This document shows, in pieces, positions 34,888-45,293 of a stretch of 64,000 nucleotides of DNA. The DNA lies in NCBI GenBank assembly GCA_027493055.1, contig JAPUDO010000076.1, positions 1-64,000 on the forward strand, written 5' to 3'. The notes under the pieces are model-generated. The model was not told the origin of the DNA. It worked only from the letters and a program-made list of their open reading frames with translations, and did no database searches. The position numbers and the translations under genes are program-made. This DNA comes from Niabella sp. Its GTDB lineage: Bacteria > Bacteroidota > Bacteroidia > Chitinophagales > Chitinophagaceae. Position 1 is the stretch's first letter; the number at the start of each line of letters is the position of its first letter.

Positions 34888-36372
34888 ATGATCGCATTGT
34901 TGTTGATATTGATACCCTTGCTTGGCGGCATTATTACTTTTTTCATAAAGAAAGAAGAAGGGGCGAGAACATGGTCGTTACTGGCGGCTATTGCAACTTT
35001 TATTGTTGCTATATTGGGCTTTACTATATGCAACAGCGCTGAGTCCCTCACCTATAAGGCACCGTGGATGGGCCTGCTGAACAGCAGCTTTTCTATAGCT
35101 GCCGATGGTATGGGTGCCATGCTTTGCATGCTTACGGCTATTTCTTTCCCTATCATATTTGTCTCAACATGGAACACCCGCTATTCCAATGCTAAAAACT
35201 TTTTAGGCCTGATGCTGCTTACACAGGCAGGATTAATGGGCGTATTTTTAGCTATGGACGCCCTGCTGTTCTATTTCTTCTGGGAGCTGGCCTTAATACC
35301 CGTTTACTTTATATGCTCGCAATGGGGTGGAGAAAAACGCATTAAGGTTACTTTCAAATTCTTTATTTACACTTTTGTGGGTTCCCTTTTGATGCTGGTG
35401 GGTATTTTATACATTTACTCTAAAACCAACTCATTTGATATTACGGCATTTTACAATGCCCAGCTGCCCTTCGATCAGCAAATGTGGGTATTCTGGTTAT
35501 TCTTCCTGGCTTTTGCTATCAAAATGCCGATATTCCCTTTCCATACCTGGCAGCCCGATGCCTACCAGCAATCACCTACTGCTGCAACAATGGTATTAAG
35601 TGGTATTATGGTTAAAATGGGATTGCTGGGTTTATTAAGATGGTTATTACCGGTTCTACCTGTTGCGTCCTATAGCTGGGGAGATACGGTTTCCACTATG
35701 GCAGTTATAGGTATTATTTACGCCTCGCTTGTGGCCCTTCAGCAAAATGATATGAAGCGCCTGGTAGCCTACTCTTCTATTGCCCACATCGGCCTTATGT
35801 GCCTTGCCGTATTTACAGAAAACAAAAGCGCGGTGCAGGGTACTATGTTACAAATGTTCTCACACGGCATTAATATACTGGGTATGTGGGTCATTGTTGA
35901 AATTATTGAAAGGAAATTTGGCACAACAAAAATGAGCGAGCTGGGAGGTATTGCCAAAAAAGCACCTGCATTAACTATTTTCTTCTTTATAATAGCGCTG
36001 GCCAATATTGCCCTACCGCTTACCAATGCCTTTATAGGAGAGTTCCTGATGTTCAATGGTATTTTAGGCGTAGATCCCAACATTTCCAAATACGGGATAC
36101 CTTTCGCTGTTTTAGCCGGCATTGGCATTGTTATACTGGGAGCTGTTTATACTTTAAAAATGGCGCGTAGCGTATTTTTAGGCGAAACCAATAGCTTAAC
36201 AGAAAGTGGTACCGATATTGCTTTCCATGAGAAAGCCATATTAGGTATAATAGCTGTAACCATCATTGTGGCCGGCATTTATCCGCATCACCTGTTACAT
36301 TCTTTTGAAGATATTACCAATTCAATTTTAAATAAATCAGATGTGCTTCACCTGTTAAAGACGAAGCATTAA
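34888..36372 (+). CDS. nuoM: NADH-quinone oxidoreductase subunit M
   Basis: The ATG at 34888 (494 residues) begins the natural first helix; the earlier in-frame ATG lies in the repeat. Antiporter-type motifs include AMDALLFYFFWELALIPVYFI, FPFHTWQPDAYQQSPTAATMVLSGIMVKMGLLGLLR (residues 218-253), DMKRLVAYSSIAHIGLMCLA and TNAFIGEFLMFNGI. It is the middle proton-pumping subunit. Confidence 0.97.
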   Translation: MIALLLILIPLLGGIITFFIKKEEGARTWSLLAAIATFIVAILGFTICNSAESLTYKAPWMGLLNSSFSIAADGMGAMLCMLTAISFPIIFVSTWNTRYSNAKNFLGLMLLTQAGLMGVFLAMDALLFYFFWELALIPVYFICSQWGGEKRIKVTFKFFIYTFVGSLLMLVGILYIYSKTNSFDITAFYNAQLPFDQQMWVFWLFFLAFAIKMPIFPFHTWQPDAYQQSPTAATMVLSGIMVKMGLLGLLRWLLPVLPVASYSWGDTVSTMAVIGIIYASLVALQQNDMKRLVAYSSIAHIGLMCLAVFTENKSAVQGTMLQMFSHGINILGMWVIVEIIERKFGTTKMSELGGIAKKAPALTIFFFIIALANIALPLTNAFIGEFLMFNGILGVDPNISKYGIPFAVLAGIGIVILGAVYTLKMARSVFLGETNSLTESGTDIAFHEKAILGIIAVTIIVAGIYPHHLLHSFEDITNSILNKSDVLHLLKTKH

Positions 36373-36382
36373 GCAATATAGT

Positions 36383-37762
36383 ATGAATGCATTAGTACTC
36401 TCTGCAATATTTGGCGTTGTGATGATGTTCAGCGGCGTGTTCTTTAAAAGAAACGCCCCCATAAAAACAACAGGTATCATTGCTATGCTCCTGCTGTTAA
36501 TAGCTAATTGCATGGAAATGAAAGGCATTAAATTGTTCCGGTTTGATGTTTCGGCGTTTATGTCCTTTACTGATTATGCTTTATTCTTTAATGCCCTTGC
36601 CATTTTTGCTACCCTTGTCTATTTGCTGGTTGCCTCTGGCGAAATGGAAAAAATAGGAAAAAACCTGGCCGATTATTTCGCGCTGATATTCTTTATCATT
36701 GCTGGTATTACTATTACCACCAGCTTCACCTCACTGCTTAGCTTGTTCCTCGGAATTGAAATTATTTCTATCCCTTTATACATACTTACCGGGGCCGATA
36801 AAAAGAATTTAAAAAGCAATGAGGCCGCTCTGAAATACTTTTTGATGGGTTCATTTTCTACCGGTATCCTGTTAATGGGCATTGCGCTGATCTATGGCTC
36901 GCAGGGAACGTTTGCTATAGATAAAATGAATTTTATTACAGATGCCAAATCCAATCCTAACCTGCATATTGCCGGAATGCTGTTCCTGCTGTTTGCCATG
37001 AGCTTTAAAGCATCTGTAGCTCCATTTCATTTCTGGACACCGGATGTATATGATGGCGCCCCTACTGTTTTCACTTCTTTCATGGCCACTATTGTTAAGG
37101 CCGCAGTATTTGTTGGCTTTGTACGCCTGTTTGGAGGCGCCTTTGCCGCAATGGAAAAAACATGGTCCGTATGGATAGCAGTAATGATTGCCGCTACTTT
37201 GTTTGTGGGTAATATTACGGCCGTTTTCCAGCAAAGCGTAAAACGGATGCTTGCCTACTCCAGTATTTCACAGGCCGGTTTTTTACTTTTTTCCGTTTAT
37301 GCCATGAATAGCGCCGCCCGGGAAGGATTGCTGATCTATTCCGCAGCCTACTGTTTGGCCACTATCGGTATTTTTGCAGTATTGAGCAAAATGGATGATT
37401 ACAGCTTTGAAGGCTTTAATGGACTGGCAAAGCGCCAGCCGGTATTGGCCTTTACAGGTACTATTTGCTTACTTTCTTTAGCAGGTATTCCTTTAACAGC
37501 AGGTTTCCTGGGTAAATTTTACATGCTGAAAGCGGCTATTATTACAGGGCAAAATCTATGGCTGGTAATATTTGCAGTTATTATGGCTGCTGTAAGCGCT
37601 TATTACTATTTCCGTGTCATACAGGCTATGTATTTTAAGGACGGACCCGCACCATCAGCACCGGCTACCAGTATTGAAAAATATACGCTGATCTTTATAT
37701 GCATTCTTATTGTATTGCTGGGTATATTTCCTAACGTGTTTCTGAACTGGCTGTATTTTTAG
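36383..37762 (+). CDS. nuoN: NADH-quinone oxidoreductase subunit N
   Basis: The 459-residue subunit, third of the antiporter-like set, has the motifs LFLGIEIISIPLYILTGADKKNLKSNEAALKYFLMGSFSTGILL, SFKASVAPFHFWTPDVYDGAPTVFTSFMATIVKAA, KRMLAYSSISQAGF and GIPLTAGFLGKFYML (written in pieces; consecutive in the protein). It starts 10 bp after nuoM and ends the operon. A gene-free stretch of 548 bp follows. Confidence 0.97.
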   Translation: MNALVLSAIFGVVMMFSGVFFKRNAPIKTTGIIAMLLLLIANCMEMKGIKLFRFDVSAFMSFTDYALFFNALAIFATLVYLLVASGEMEKIGKNLADYFALIFFIIAGITITTSFTSLLSLFLGIEIISIPLYILTGADKKNLKSNEAALKYFLMGSFSTGILLMGIALIYGSQGTFAIDKMNFITDAKSNPNLHIAGMLFLLFAMSFKASVAPFHFWTPDVYDGAPTVFTSFMATIVKAAVFVGFVRLFGGAFAAMEKTWSVWIAVMIAATLFVGNITAVFQQSVKRMLAYSSISQAGFLLFSVYAMNSAAREGLLIYSAAYCLATIGIFAVLSKMDDYSFEGFNGLAKRQPVLAFTGTICLLSLAGIPLTAGFLGKFYMLKAAIITGQNLWLVIFAVIMAAVSAYYYFRVIQAMYFKDGPAPSAPATSIEKYTLIFICILIVLLGIFPNVFLNWLYF

Positions 37763-38310
37763 CACGGGGGCACTGTTTTAATACCAACAGAAATACTACT
37801 ATTAAAATAACTCCCTGGCACACTGTTGTGCTACCAAGCTTCTGCGATGCTTTGTCTTAACTGTTTTAAGACTAAACGGCAAATAATATTTTGAATATCC
37901 CCTAGAACCGGATATCCGTAATTTTATTTCTATTGCCATCTGTACGGGCGCCGCAGCATTTATTGGCAGTTTCTTTTCGCCAACAGCATTTGGCAATGTT
38001 ATTGTCTTAGTTATTCCTGAAACGACAGAAAAAAATATTATGCTTCCTCTTCACCCCTGAAACCAAAAAACAACTCTATAATTATATACCCATCTTAATG
38101 GCGAAAATCATTCTCCATTTTGAAAGGCTTGTTAAATTGTTGTATGAAATAAACCATAAAACCCTCGGATACCCCGGTTGCCATCGGGAATATCCAATAC
38201 AATAATTTTCCCTGTGGTCGCTGCCATTATGCGTAATTGCACCCACGCCTTTAATGGGATAAGTGTGGCTAAGATTAATAAAGATTATACGCACAAAATA
38301 AACCAATAGC
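37763..38310. other. 548-bp gap after nuoN, no recognisable gene
   Basis: No open frame longer than about 75 codons with a family signature is present. Short minus-strand frames (37802-37996, 38082-38306) have some protein-like composition, but no start context or family match I can support. The distal part should hold the promoter of the ECF sigma gene. It might contain the remains of a lost gene; I see no decisive evidence. Confidence 0.5.
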
Positions 38311-38892
38311 TTGAAGAAAGAACTATCGGATATATTGTACTGGCAGAGGCGGATAGCTTATTTCAGGGATGAAAAAGCCTATAAAGAGCTATACTTTCAT
38401 TTCTACACGCCCCTTCATCGTTTTGCAGTTACCCTTTTAGGCGACCCCGAAACCTCAGAAGAGCTTGTATCTGATGTTATGATAAGGATTTGGCTGATGG
38501 AAGAAAAATTAAATAATGTCAATCGCCTCGACTTATACCTGTTCAAATCTGTCAGGAATGCAGCACTGGCATGCATAAACGAAAACAAGCCGGTGGTGTT
38601 ACATGCCGGGGATTCTTCTTACCTGGACCGCGCGGGCTATTTCACAGCCGATTCAAAAATCAACTCGAAAGAAATTGGCAGCTGTATAGAAGCGGCAGTG
38701 AAGCGTCTGCCGCCGCAAAGCAGGCTGGTATTCCGGCTGGTAAAGGATGAGGGTTTGTCTTACAAAGAAGTGCAAACGGTAATGGGCATCAGCAACAATA
38801 GCATCAAAACACATATACGCATCGCCCTCAAACGTATCCGGCTGGCATTGGAAGATTTTACAAGTGAGACTAACAGGGAAAAAATAAAATAA
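38311..38892 (+). CDS. ECF-type RNA polymerase sigma factor
   Basis: The 193-residue protein has sigma region 2 (residues 22-60: YKELYFHFYTPLHRFAVTLL and SEELVSDVMIRIWLM) and a C-terminal sigma-4 helix-turn-helix (SYKEVQTVMGISNNSIKTHIRIALKRIR). The start is a TTG at 38311: an in-frame stop lies 12 bp upstream and no ATG occurs before region 2. It heads a sigma, FecR, SusC, SusD cluster, so it probably transcribes the receptor genes when released by the anti-sigma factor. Confidence 0.9.
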   Translation: MKKELSDILYWQRRIAYFRDEKAYKELYFHFYTPLHRFAVTLLGDPETSEELVSDVMIRIWLMEEKLNNVNRLDLYLFKSVRNAALACINENKPVVLHAGDSSYLDRAGYFTADSKINSKEIGSCIEAAVKRLPPQSRLVFRLVKDEGLSYKEVQTVMGISNNSIKTHIRIALKRIRLALEDFTSETNREKIK

Positions 38893-38939
38893 ACATTTAT
38901 TTCACCCCTGGCCGCTATATTTCAATCTATAAAAGTACA

Positions 38940-40025
38940 ATGGATGATAATACTGTAGATATCGAATTTTATGATCTTTTAGGTTTAAAGATGGCAGGAG
39001 AAGCTTCACCTGAGCAATTAGCCCGTTTAAAACAGATGCTGAACGAGCACGCAGCATTATTATCCCTGTACAATCATCTGGAAAGCACCGGTCATCCCCT
39101 GCCCTATCCCGGTGAGGTGCTGGAACAGTCTTATGCCAGTCATTATGTAAAGAAAAAACTACTTGCAGCCCCTGTTCAGCATACTGCTGCCCGCTCCGGA
39201 AAACACCGTATAACCAGGCTCTATAAACACCTGGCAACAGCAGTAGCAATAGTTCTTGTTTTAATTCTTTCCATTCATTATACTTCTGTATTATTAAATA
39301 CAAAGCCAAAAGATATTGCTGACCATTTCAAAAATGAGGTGGCTACTGAAAGAGGTTCAAAATCAAAAGTAATGTTGCCGGATAGTAGTCTGGTAGTGCT
39401 TAACTCAGACAGCCGCCTTACCTATGATAACGGGTTTAACAGGAACACACGTGAAGTGAGGTTAACGGGAGAAGCTTTTTTTGACGTAAAACACGACAGC
39501 AAAAAACCGTTTATTGTCCATACGGAAAAAACCGATATAAAAGTATTAGGCACCACCTTTAACGTTCGTAATTATCCCCAGGAAGATTTAATGGAAACCT
39601 CACTCATCAAGGGTAAAATAGAGCTCACTTTTAATGATGAAAAAAACAGCCGGGTGATCCTGAACGCATCAGAAAAAATAGTCATCTCCAAAAGCGGCCT
39701 TTCAAAAACAGATAAAGACAAACCAATGAGCTGGGAGGAGGATATTTTTAAACTTACCCGCATTGCACTAATAGACAGCACTATAGCGGAGCTGGCGTGG
39801 TTGGATAATAAATTCAGCTTTGTTAACAAATCTTTGAGCCAGATAACCAAGGAGCTTGAGCGGGAGTTTAAAACCACTATTATTTTCGGAAATGAAGCGG
39901 CTAAAAATTATAAGTACACCATTCATACCGATAACTATGATCTGAACGAAATTATGCAGATCATCAAGCTATCCAAAGACATTAATTACAGGTTTATATC
40001 TAAAGACACGTTAATGATTGAATAA
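38940..40025 (+). CDS. FecR family anti-sigma factor
   Basis: The 361-residue protein has an N-terminal cytoplasmic segment that holds the sigma factor, one membrane helix (LATAVAIVLVLILSIHYTSVLL, near residue 98), then a periplasmic FecR domain (SKVMLPDSSLVVLNSDSRLTYD, TREVRLTGEAFFDVKHDSKKPFIVHT, DIKVLGTTFNVRNY) and a C-terminal DUF4974-type domain (KSLSQITKELEREFKTTIIF). It receives the signal from the SusC-type receptor's STN domain across the membrane. Confidence 0.92.
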   Translation: MDDNTVDIEFYDLLGLKMAGEASPEQLARLKQMLNEHAALLSLYNHLESTGHPLPYPGEVLEQSYASHYVKKKLLAAPVQHTAARSGKHRITRLYKHLATAVAIVLVLILSIHYTSVLLNTKPKDIADHFKNEVATERGSKSKVMLPDSSLVVLNSDSRLTYDNGFNRNTREVRLTGEAFFDVKHDSKKPFIVHTEKTDIKVLGTTFNVRNYPQEDLMETSLIKGKIELTFNDEKNSRVILNASEKIVISKSGLSKTDKDKPMSWEEDIFKLTRIALIDSTIAELAWLDNKFSFVNKSLSQITKELEREFKTTIIFGNEAAKNYKYTIHTDNYDLNEIMQIIKLSKDINYRFISKDTLMIE

Positions 40026-40174
40026 AAACTTAAAACGATTGCCCATGCTTATTAATACAAGTTAACATCCCCTCAAACAGAAAAGGAGAATGCGCTAACA
40101 TTCCCCCTTCCGAAGCTACAATCACACATTGAGTTTGAGACCTTAATGTGATTTATTAATTGCAAAACGAAAAT

Positions 40175-43100
40175 ATGCAAAAAAATGTTCATTGGGGCGT
40201 AGCCAGTGCTATGCTTTTTAGAAGAATGCTTCTTTATATGAAATTGTCCCTGTTATTCCTTATAGTTGCCTTGCAGGTGTCGGCCACTAATTATGCCCAA
40301 AAGCGTATTAGCCTGAAGGCAGACAACCTAACTGTAGCCGATCTTTTGAGCCGTATAGAGAACACCTCATCTTACCGTTTCAGTTATTCCAATGATGTAT
40401 TACCCTCTGAAATGATTGTTTCCATCAATGTGGTCAATGCCAATATAGATGAGGTGATGTCCAAGATCTTTGAAGATTATCCCCTGCGCTGGAAAACCTA
40501 CAAAAAAACCAACGTGGTCATTTCCCCGGTTGACGAAGTGATCATCATGAAGCCATCTGCCGTTGCTGAAACCATCACAGGAACTGTTCTCAATGAAAAA
40601 GGAGAGCCTATTGCAGGCGCCTCTGTTACTATTAAAGGTTCTACTATTGGCACTACTACTGCGTCAGACGGTAGCTTCTCCATTAATGCAAACAAAGGAG
40701 ATGTGCTGATCATTTCGAGCATTGGCTATACAGAACAGGCAGTAACGGTATCCGGCCAGCCCATAACAGTTGCGCTTCTTCCTATTGAAAATAAGCTGGA
40801 CGAGGTGGTAGTAGTAGGTTATGGAACCATGCGTAAATCAGACTTAACAGGCTCTATTGCCACTGCAAAAGGCAGCGACATTATCAAAGCCCAGTCTTTT
40901 AATGCGCTGGAAGGATTAAAGGGGAAGGCTGCAGGTGTAAACATTTTCTCCAATACGGGACAGCCTGGTGGAGAAATGCGTGTAATTATCCGCGGTCTTG
41001 CTACCATTAATGCTTCGGCCAATCCATTGTATGTAGTGGATGGAGTGGTTATGCAGAACTTCCAGTTCCTTAACCCGAACGACATTGAATCTATTGAAGT
41101 TTTAAAAGATGCCTCATCGGCTGCCATTTACGGTGCACGTGGCGCTAATGGCGTAGTGCTGGTAACCACTAAGCGGGGTGCCTCCAGCGGAAGCGGGAAA
41201 AATGCATTGATTTCTTACGCCGGTTCTGTATCCATTGGCAAAATAGCCAAATTTATAGATGTTATGGATGCCAATGAATGGATGGCAACGTTCAAACAGG
41301 GTTTGGAAAACGCCAACGCATGGCAGAACAGGAACTTTACTACCGATTTATCAAAAATATTCACAGACCCCGACCTGTTCAATGCCGATGGCTCGCCCAA
41401 ATACAATACAAACTGGCAAAAAGAGGCTTCCCGTACTGCTACGTCTCACAACCACCAGATCAACATTCAGCGCAGTATGGAAAACGCTTCAGTGGGTGCC
41501 TTTTTAAACTATACCGACCAGCAGGGTGTTTTGCTTAATTCTTATTTTAAGCGTCTTAATGCCAAGCTGGCTTATGACGATAAACCTACAGACTGGTTAT
41601 CAACCTCTGTTAATTTGCTGGTAAACCATACCTGGGGCAACAGAACTTCCGATAACCCTTACGGGCAAGGTGCCTTACGTACAATGGTAGAACAATTGCC
41701 CTTCCTGCCTGTAAAATTATCCAATGGGCAATATGCACAAACAAACGATATCAAAACAACGGCTATTCCCATAAATAAAGATAATCCCGGCGGCGCCACA
41801 CAGGGATTTCAGCCCGAAGGTGTGGGTAACCCTGTTGAACTGCTGGAGCGGATGGAGGCCATGCAATATCGCACACAGGTTTTTGGTAATGCAGCCCTTA
41901 CCTTTCATCTTACAAAAGACCTGGAACTGAAAACACAGTTCGGTGTGGATTATCATAACAACCGCGCTGTCAACTATACGCCATTCACTCCCCGCCCGCT
42001 GATCAATCAAAACTCTGAAGGATCGGCTTCCGCATCTCAAGCTTCAACATTCTACTGGCAGGAAGAAACCTACCTTACTTATAAAAAGCTCATTGGTAAC
42101 CATTCGCTCAATGCGATGGCAGGTATGTCATGGCAGGAAAATATTTACAACTATTTTTCATCCTCCGACAGCAAGTACGTAGATGACTATTTTGGATTCT
42201 ACAATATGGGAAGAGGTACCAATCGCCCTACCGTAGGCAGCGACTATGACAAATGGGCCATGAACTCTTATTTCTTCCGTGCAGCTTATTCTTACGACAG
42301 GAAATACATGGCTACCCTTACAGGACGTTATGATGGTTCTTCCAAATTTGGGCCAAACAACAAATACGGATTTTTCCCGTCATTAGGCCTGGGCTGGCTG
42401 GTTTCCAACGAAAACTTTATGCAAAACATTCAGGCTATCAGCAAGCTGAAGCTGCACTCCTCAATTGGTGCAACCGGTAACTCAGAGATAGGCACCTATG
42501 CATCCCTGGCACGTATAGGACAATCCAATACCATTATAGGTGATGCATTGCGCGTAGTTTCTTATATGAGCAATATGCCTAATCCTGATTTAAGATGGGA
42601 AAGAACCACTCAATGGGATGCAGGGATTGATCTTGGCTTGTTGAATAACCGCCTCAACCTGGAGCTTTCTTATTATTACAAAAACACCAAGGATCTGTTG
42701 CTGAGCCGCCCGCTTCCTCCTTCAGTTGGGTTCTCATCGGTAACGCAAAACATTGGCCAGGTTTCCAACCGTGGGGTGGATATATTGGTTACCGCATACC
42801 CGGTACAAACCAATGACTTCCAATGGACTTCAACCATCAATTTAGGCTACAACAAAAGCCGCGTGGAAAAACTGGATGAAAACGCGTCCATCGATCCTAT
42901 TACCGGCAAACGCCAAATCACTACCGATGGTTTTGTTGGTTATGATATACTTATCCGCGAAGGCGATGAGCTCTCTTCGTTCTACGGCTACAAGCGGGCA
43001 GGTATTTACGATGGCATTGCCTCCAACTGGGATCCCAAAACCATGAATATTCCAGCTCTTATTGGTGAAAAAGTTACCTATAAAGACCGCCAGGTGATTG

Positions 43101-43630
43101 GTCATGGTTTACCCCGCTGGATGGGCTCGTTTATCAATACGTTCAACTATAAAGGTTTTGACCTCACCGTTGATTTACAATATACATGGGGAGTAGAAGT
43201 AATGCAGGAATTTTTTCACTCAACAGAAGGACGTTTCCTGACAAGTGGCATTGACCGTCTTTACCAGGAAGCATGGCACCCCACATTAAACCCTAATGGT
43301 AAGGCACAGGCCATCCGACTGGCAAACTTTGGTATGGGCAGCAACGCCAATGCTGATGATACATGGGTGGCAGATGGCTCTTACCTGCGCGGCAACCTGT
43401 TCCAGCTGGGTTACACTTTTGCCCCTTACGCTATCAGGAAAGCCGGTCTTTCATCATTGCGCTTATATGCCAATGTGAACAACGCCTTCCTGGTAACTTC
43501 ATCCGAATACCTGGGATATGACCCTGACAACTCTTCGCGTTTGGGAGATAATAAGTGGGGCGCTAACCGTCAGTTCTTCACTTATCCGCGCCCGAGGGCA
43601 TTTACGCTCGGTGTTAATGTAACATTTTAA
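40175..43630 (+). CDS. susC: SusC/RagA TonB-linked outer-membrane receptor with STN domain
   Basis: Starting at the ATG at 40175 (1151 residues) gives a long signal region ending in VSATNYAQ. The order of domains is: STN (signal-transducing, about residues 45-120, SRIENTSSYRFSYSNDVL), a carboxypeptidase-like beta-sandwich (VLNEKGEPIAGASVTIKGSTIGTTTASDG, near 140-215), the TonB box/plug (DEVVVVGYGTMRKSDLTGSI, then VVDGVVMQNFQFLNPNDIESIEVLKDASSAAIYGARGANGVVLVTTKRG in pieces) and a large barrel. It imports glycans or other ligands with SusD. The STN domain matches the ECF/FecR partners upstream. Substrate unknown. Confidence 0.95.
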   Translation: MQKNVHWGVASAMLFRRMLLYMKLSLLFLIVALQVSATNYAQKRISLKADNLTVADLLSRIENTSSYRFSYSNDVLPSEMIVSINVVNANIDEVMSKIFEDYPLRWKTYKKTNVVISPVDEVIIMKPSAVAETITGTVLNEKGEPIAGASVTIKGSTIGTTTASDGSFSINANKGDVLIISSIGYTEQAVTVSGQPITVALLPIENKLDEVVVVGYGTMRKSDLTGSIATAKGSDIIKAQSFNALEGLKGKAAGVNIFSNTGQPGGEMRVIIRGLATINASANPLYVVDGVVMQNFQFLNPNDIESIEVLKDASSAAIYGARGANGVVLVTTKRGASSGSGKNALISYAGSVSIGKIAKFIDVMDANEWMATFKQGLENANAWQNRNFTTDLSKIFTDPDLFNADGSPKYNTNWQKEASRTATSHNHQINIQRSMENASVGAFLNYTDQQGVLLNSYFKRLNAKLAYDDKPTDWLSTSVNLLVNHTWGNRTSDNPYGQGALRTMVEQLPFLPVKLSNGQYAQTNDIKTTAIPINKDNPGGATQGFQPEGVGNPVELLERMEAMQYRTQVFGNAALTFHLTKDLELKTQFGVDYHNNRAVNYTPFTPRPLINQNSEGSASASQASTFYWQEETYLTYKKLIGNHSLNAMAGMSWQENIYNYFSSSDSKYVDDYFGFYNMGRGTNRPTVGSDYDKWAMNSYFFRAAYSYDRKYMATLTGRYDGSSKFGPNNKYGFFPSLGLGWLVSNENFMQNIQAISKLKLHSSIGATGNSEIGTYASLARIGQSNTIIGDALRVVSYMSNMPNPDLRWERTTQWDAGIDLGLLNNRLNLELSYYYKNTKDLLLSRPLPPSVGFSSVTQNIGQVSNRGVDILVTAYPVQTNDFQWTSTINLGYNKSRVEKLDENASIDPITGKRQITTDGFVGYDILIREGDELSSFYGYKRAGIYDGIASNWDPKTMNIPALIGEKVTYKDRQVIGHGLPRWMGSFINTFNYKGFDLTVDLQYTWGVEVMQEFFHSTEGRFLTSGIDRLYQEAWHPTLNPNGKAQAIRLANFGMGSNANADDTWVADGSYLRGNLFQLGYTFAPYAIRKAGLSSLRLYANVNNAFLVTSSEYLGYDPDNSSRLGDNKWGANRQFFTYPRPRAFTLGVNVTF

Positions 43631-43655
43631 TTCATGGTAATAAAAAAATATACAC

Positions 43656-45293
43656 ATGAAATCAAATAAAACATATATAGCAATCCTTTGCATGATCATA
43701 TTTTCGTTACTTATGAACTCATGCAATAAGTTTCTGGAAGAGAACCCGTTGGATACGAAGATAGCCGACCAGTTCTGGAAAACCCCTGCTGACGCCCAAT
43801 CCGCTGTAAACGGGCTTTATTTTGGCGGCGTACCCTATCTGAACAATATAGATGTGGATGGCGGCTGGACACCCAAAGCCACCATGTGGGGCGGTGTCAT
43901 GTCGGGGTTATTTGTAGATAAACGTAAGGACAGAACGTTTACGAACGCATCTGAAAACTGTACCTTCAATATAGAATCGTTCAACTCCACCGCCGCTAAA
44001 TTGTGGAGCGAGTACTATATAGGTATTTCACGCGCCAACTTTGTTATCGCTAATATTCCTAAAATGTCCAATGTATTAAACCAGGCCACAATAGATAATT
44101 ATGTGGCTCAGGGCAAGTTTTTCCGCGCCCTGGCCAATTTTGCACTGGTAAAGGACTTTGGTGATGCGCCCCTCATAGATGCGCCTTTTACCTCTACAGA
44201 AGGCATCTACAAAGAACGTACGCCATCGGCAGATATTTATAAGTTTATAGAACAGGATTTGCTTGGCATTGCAGAAGGAAGCGCATTGCCAGATAAAGCC
44301 TTCTACGCTAACGGCTGCTACGTTACAAAACCTATGGCACAATCGCTGCTGGCGCAGGTTTATTTGCAATGGGCGGGTGCGCCACTCAACGGAGGAGCTG
44401 CCTATTACACCAAGGCCGCCGACATGGCTAAAAAAGTGATCACAGGTGGCCAGCATGCTCTTATTCATCCTAATGGTACTACGGCTGATCTCAGCTCTGC
44501 GTTTAATATCATTAAAACAAATGAAACCGCAGCTAACACCGAGATCATCTATGCCAAAGAGTACAACATGACAAGCTATAATGTGGGAAATTCTTATGCA
44601 TGCCGTTCCATAGGTGCAGATGCTTTTCAGTGGAAAGACGCAAACAACAATGGTGTGTTCAAACCCGGAGGAGATGTATTGTACAATGCCTACCTGCCTT
44701 GCAACATGCTGCTTAACAGTTATGCTCCTGACGATATCCGCAACAAGGAAAAACAATTCTTCTTCCGCAATTATACTGATGCCACCGGCGTTGCGCATAC
44801 ATTGAACAATGCCGGGAACTGGGCATGGTTTGATGAAACAGGATTAAAAAACGGCCGTGACGGGGATTATAATATGCCAATGATCCGCTATGCAGAAATA
44901 CTCCTTATCGCAGCAGAAGGGTTAGCACGAACCGGGCTTGAACCTGAAGCCAGGGGTTACCTTAACCAGGTACGCAAACGCGCCGGGTTGCCCGATGAAA
45001 CAGCTGCCGGGACCGCTTTGATTCAGGCTATACTCACCGAGCGCTTCCATGAATTTCCATTGGAATTCAAAATCTGGGACGACATCCGCCGCACACGCCT
45101 TTATCCTGAAGCAGACGGGGCACAATCAGGCAAACTGAAATGGGTAGCCCTTTCCTCAGCAATGATCCAAAACAAGCCCGATGGCGCTACCAAAACAGGC
45201 GCCATTCCCGAACATGCGTTGCTGTGGCCTATCCCGTTAGGTGAGATGCAGGCTAATCCGGCAATACTCAATCAGAATGCAGGATGGAACTAA
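43656..45293 (+). CDS. susD: SusD/RagB family lipoprotein
   Basis: The 545-residue protein has a lipoprotein signal (IAILCMIIFSLLMNSC) and the SusD N-terminal motif FLEENPLDTKIADQFWKTPADAQSAVNGLY. TPR-like helices build the ligand-binding lid over the SusC barrel, ending with ITERFHEFPLEFKIWDDIRRT-like residues and PIPLGEMQANPAILNQNAGW. It pairs with the SusC protein 25 bp upstream. No glycan-degrading enzyme follows. Confidence 0.95.
   Translation: MKSNKTYIAILCMIIFSLLMNSCNKFLEENPLDTKIADQFWKTPADAQSAVNGLYFGGVPYLNNIDVDGGWTPKATMWGGVMSGLFVDKRKDRTFTNASENCTFNIESFNSTAAKLWSEYYIGISRANFVIANIPKMSNVLNQATIDNYVAQGKFFRALANFALVKDFGDAPLIDAPFTSTEGIYKERTPSADIYKFIEQDLLGIAEGSALPDKAFYANGCYVTKPMAQSLLAQVYLQWAGAPLNGGAAYYTKAADMAKKVITGGQHALIHPNGTTADLSSAFNIIKTNETAANTEIIYAKEYNMTSYNVGNSYACRSIGADAFQWKDANNNGVFKPGGDVLYNAYLPCNMLLNSYAPDDIRNKEKQFFFRNYTDATGVAHTLNNAGNWAWFDETGLKNGRDGDYNMPMIRYAEILLIAAEGLARTGLEPEARGYLNQVRKRAGLPDETAAGTALIQAILTERFHEFPLEFKIWDDIRRTRLYPEADGAQSGKLKWVALSSAMIQNKPDGATKTGAIPEHALLWPIPLGEMQANPAILNQNAGWN

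Noticed and set aside
40060-40140. Attenuator hairpin before susC
   Set aside because: The candidate stem AAGGAGAATG/CATTCCCCCTT is mismatched and weak, so I do not claim it.
44076-44798. 240-codon open frame opposite susD
   Set aside because: Cys/Ile-rich composition and overlap with a strongly conserved SusD gene show it is a shadow frame.
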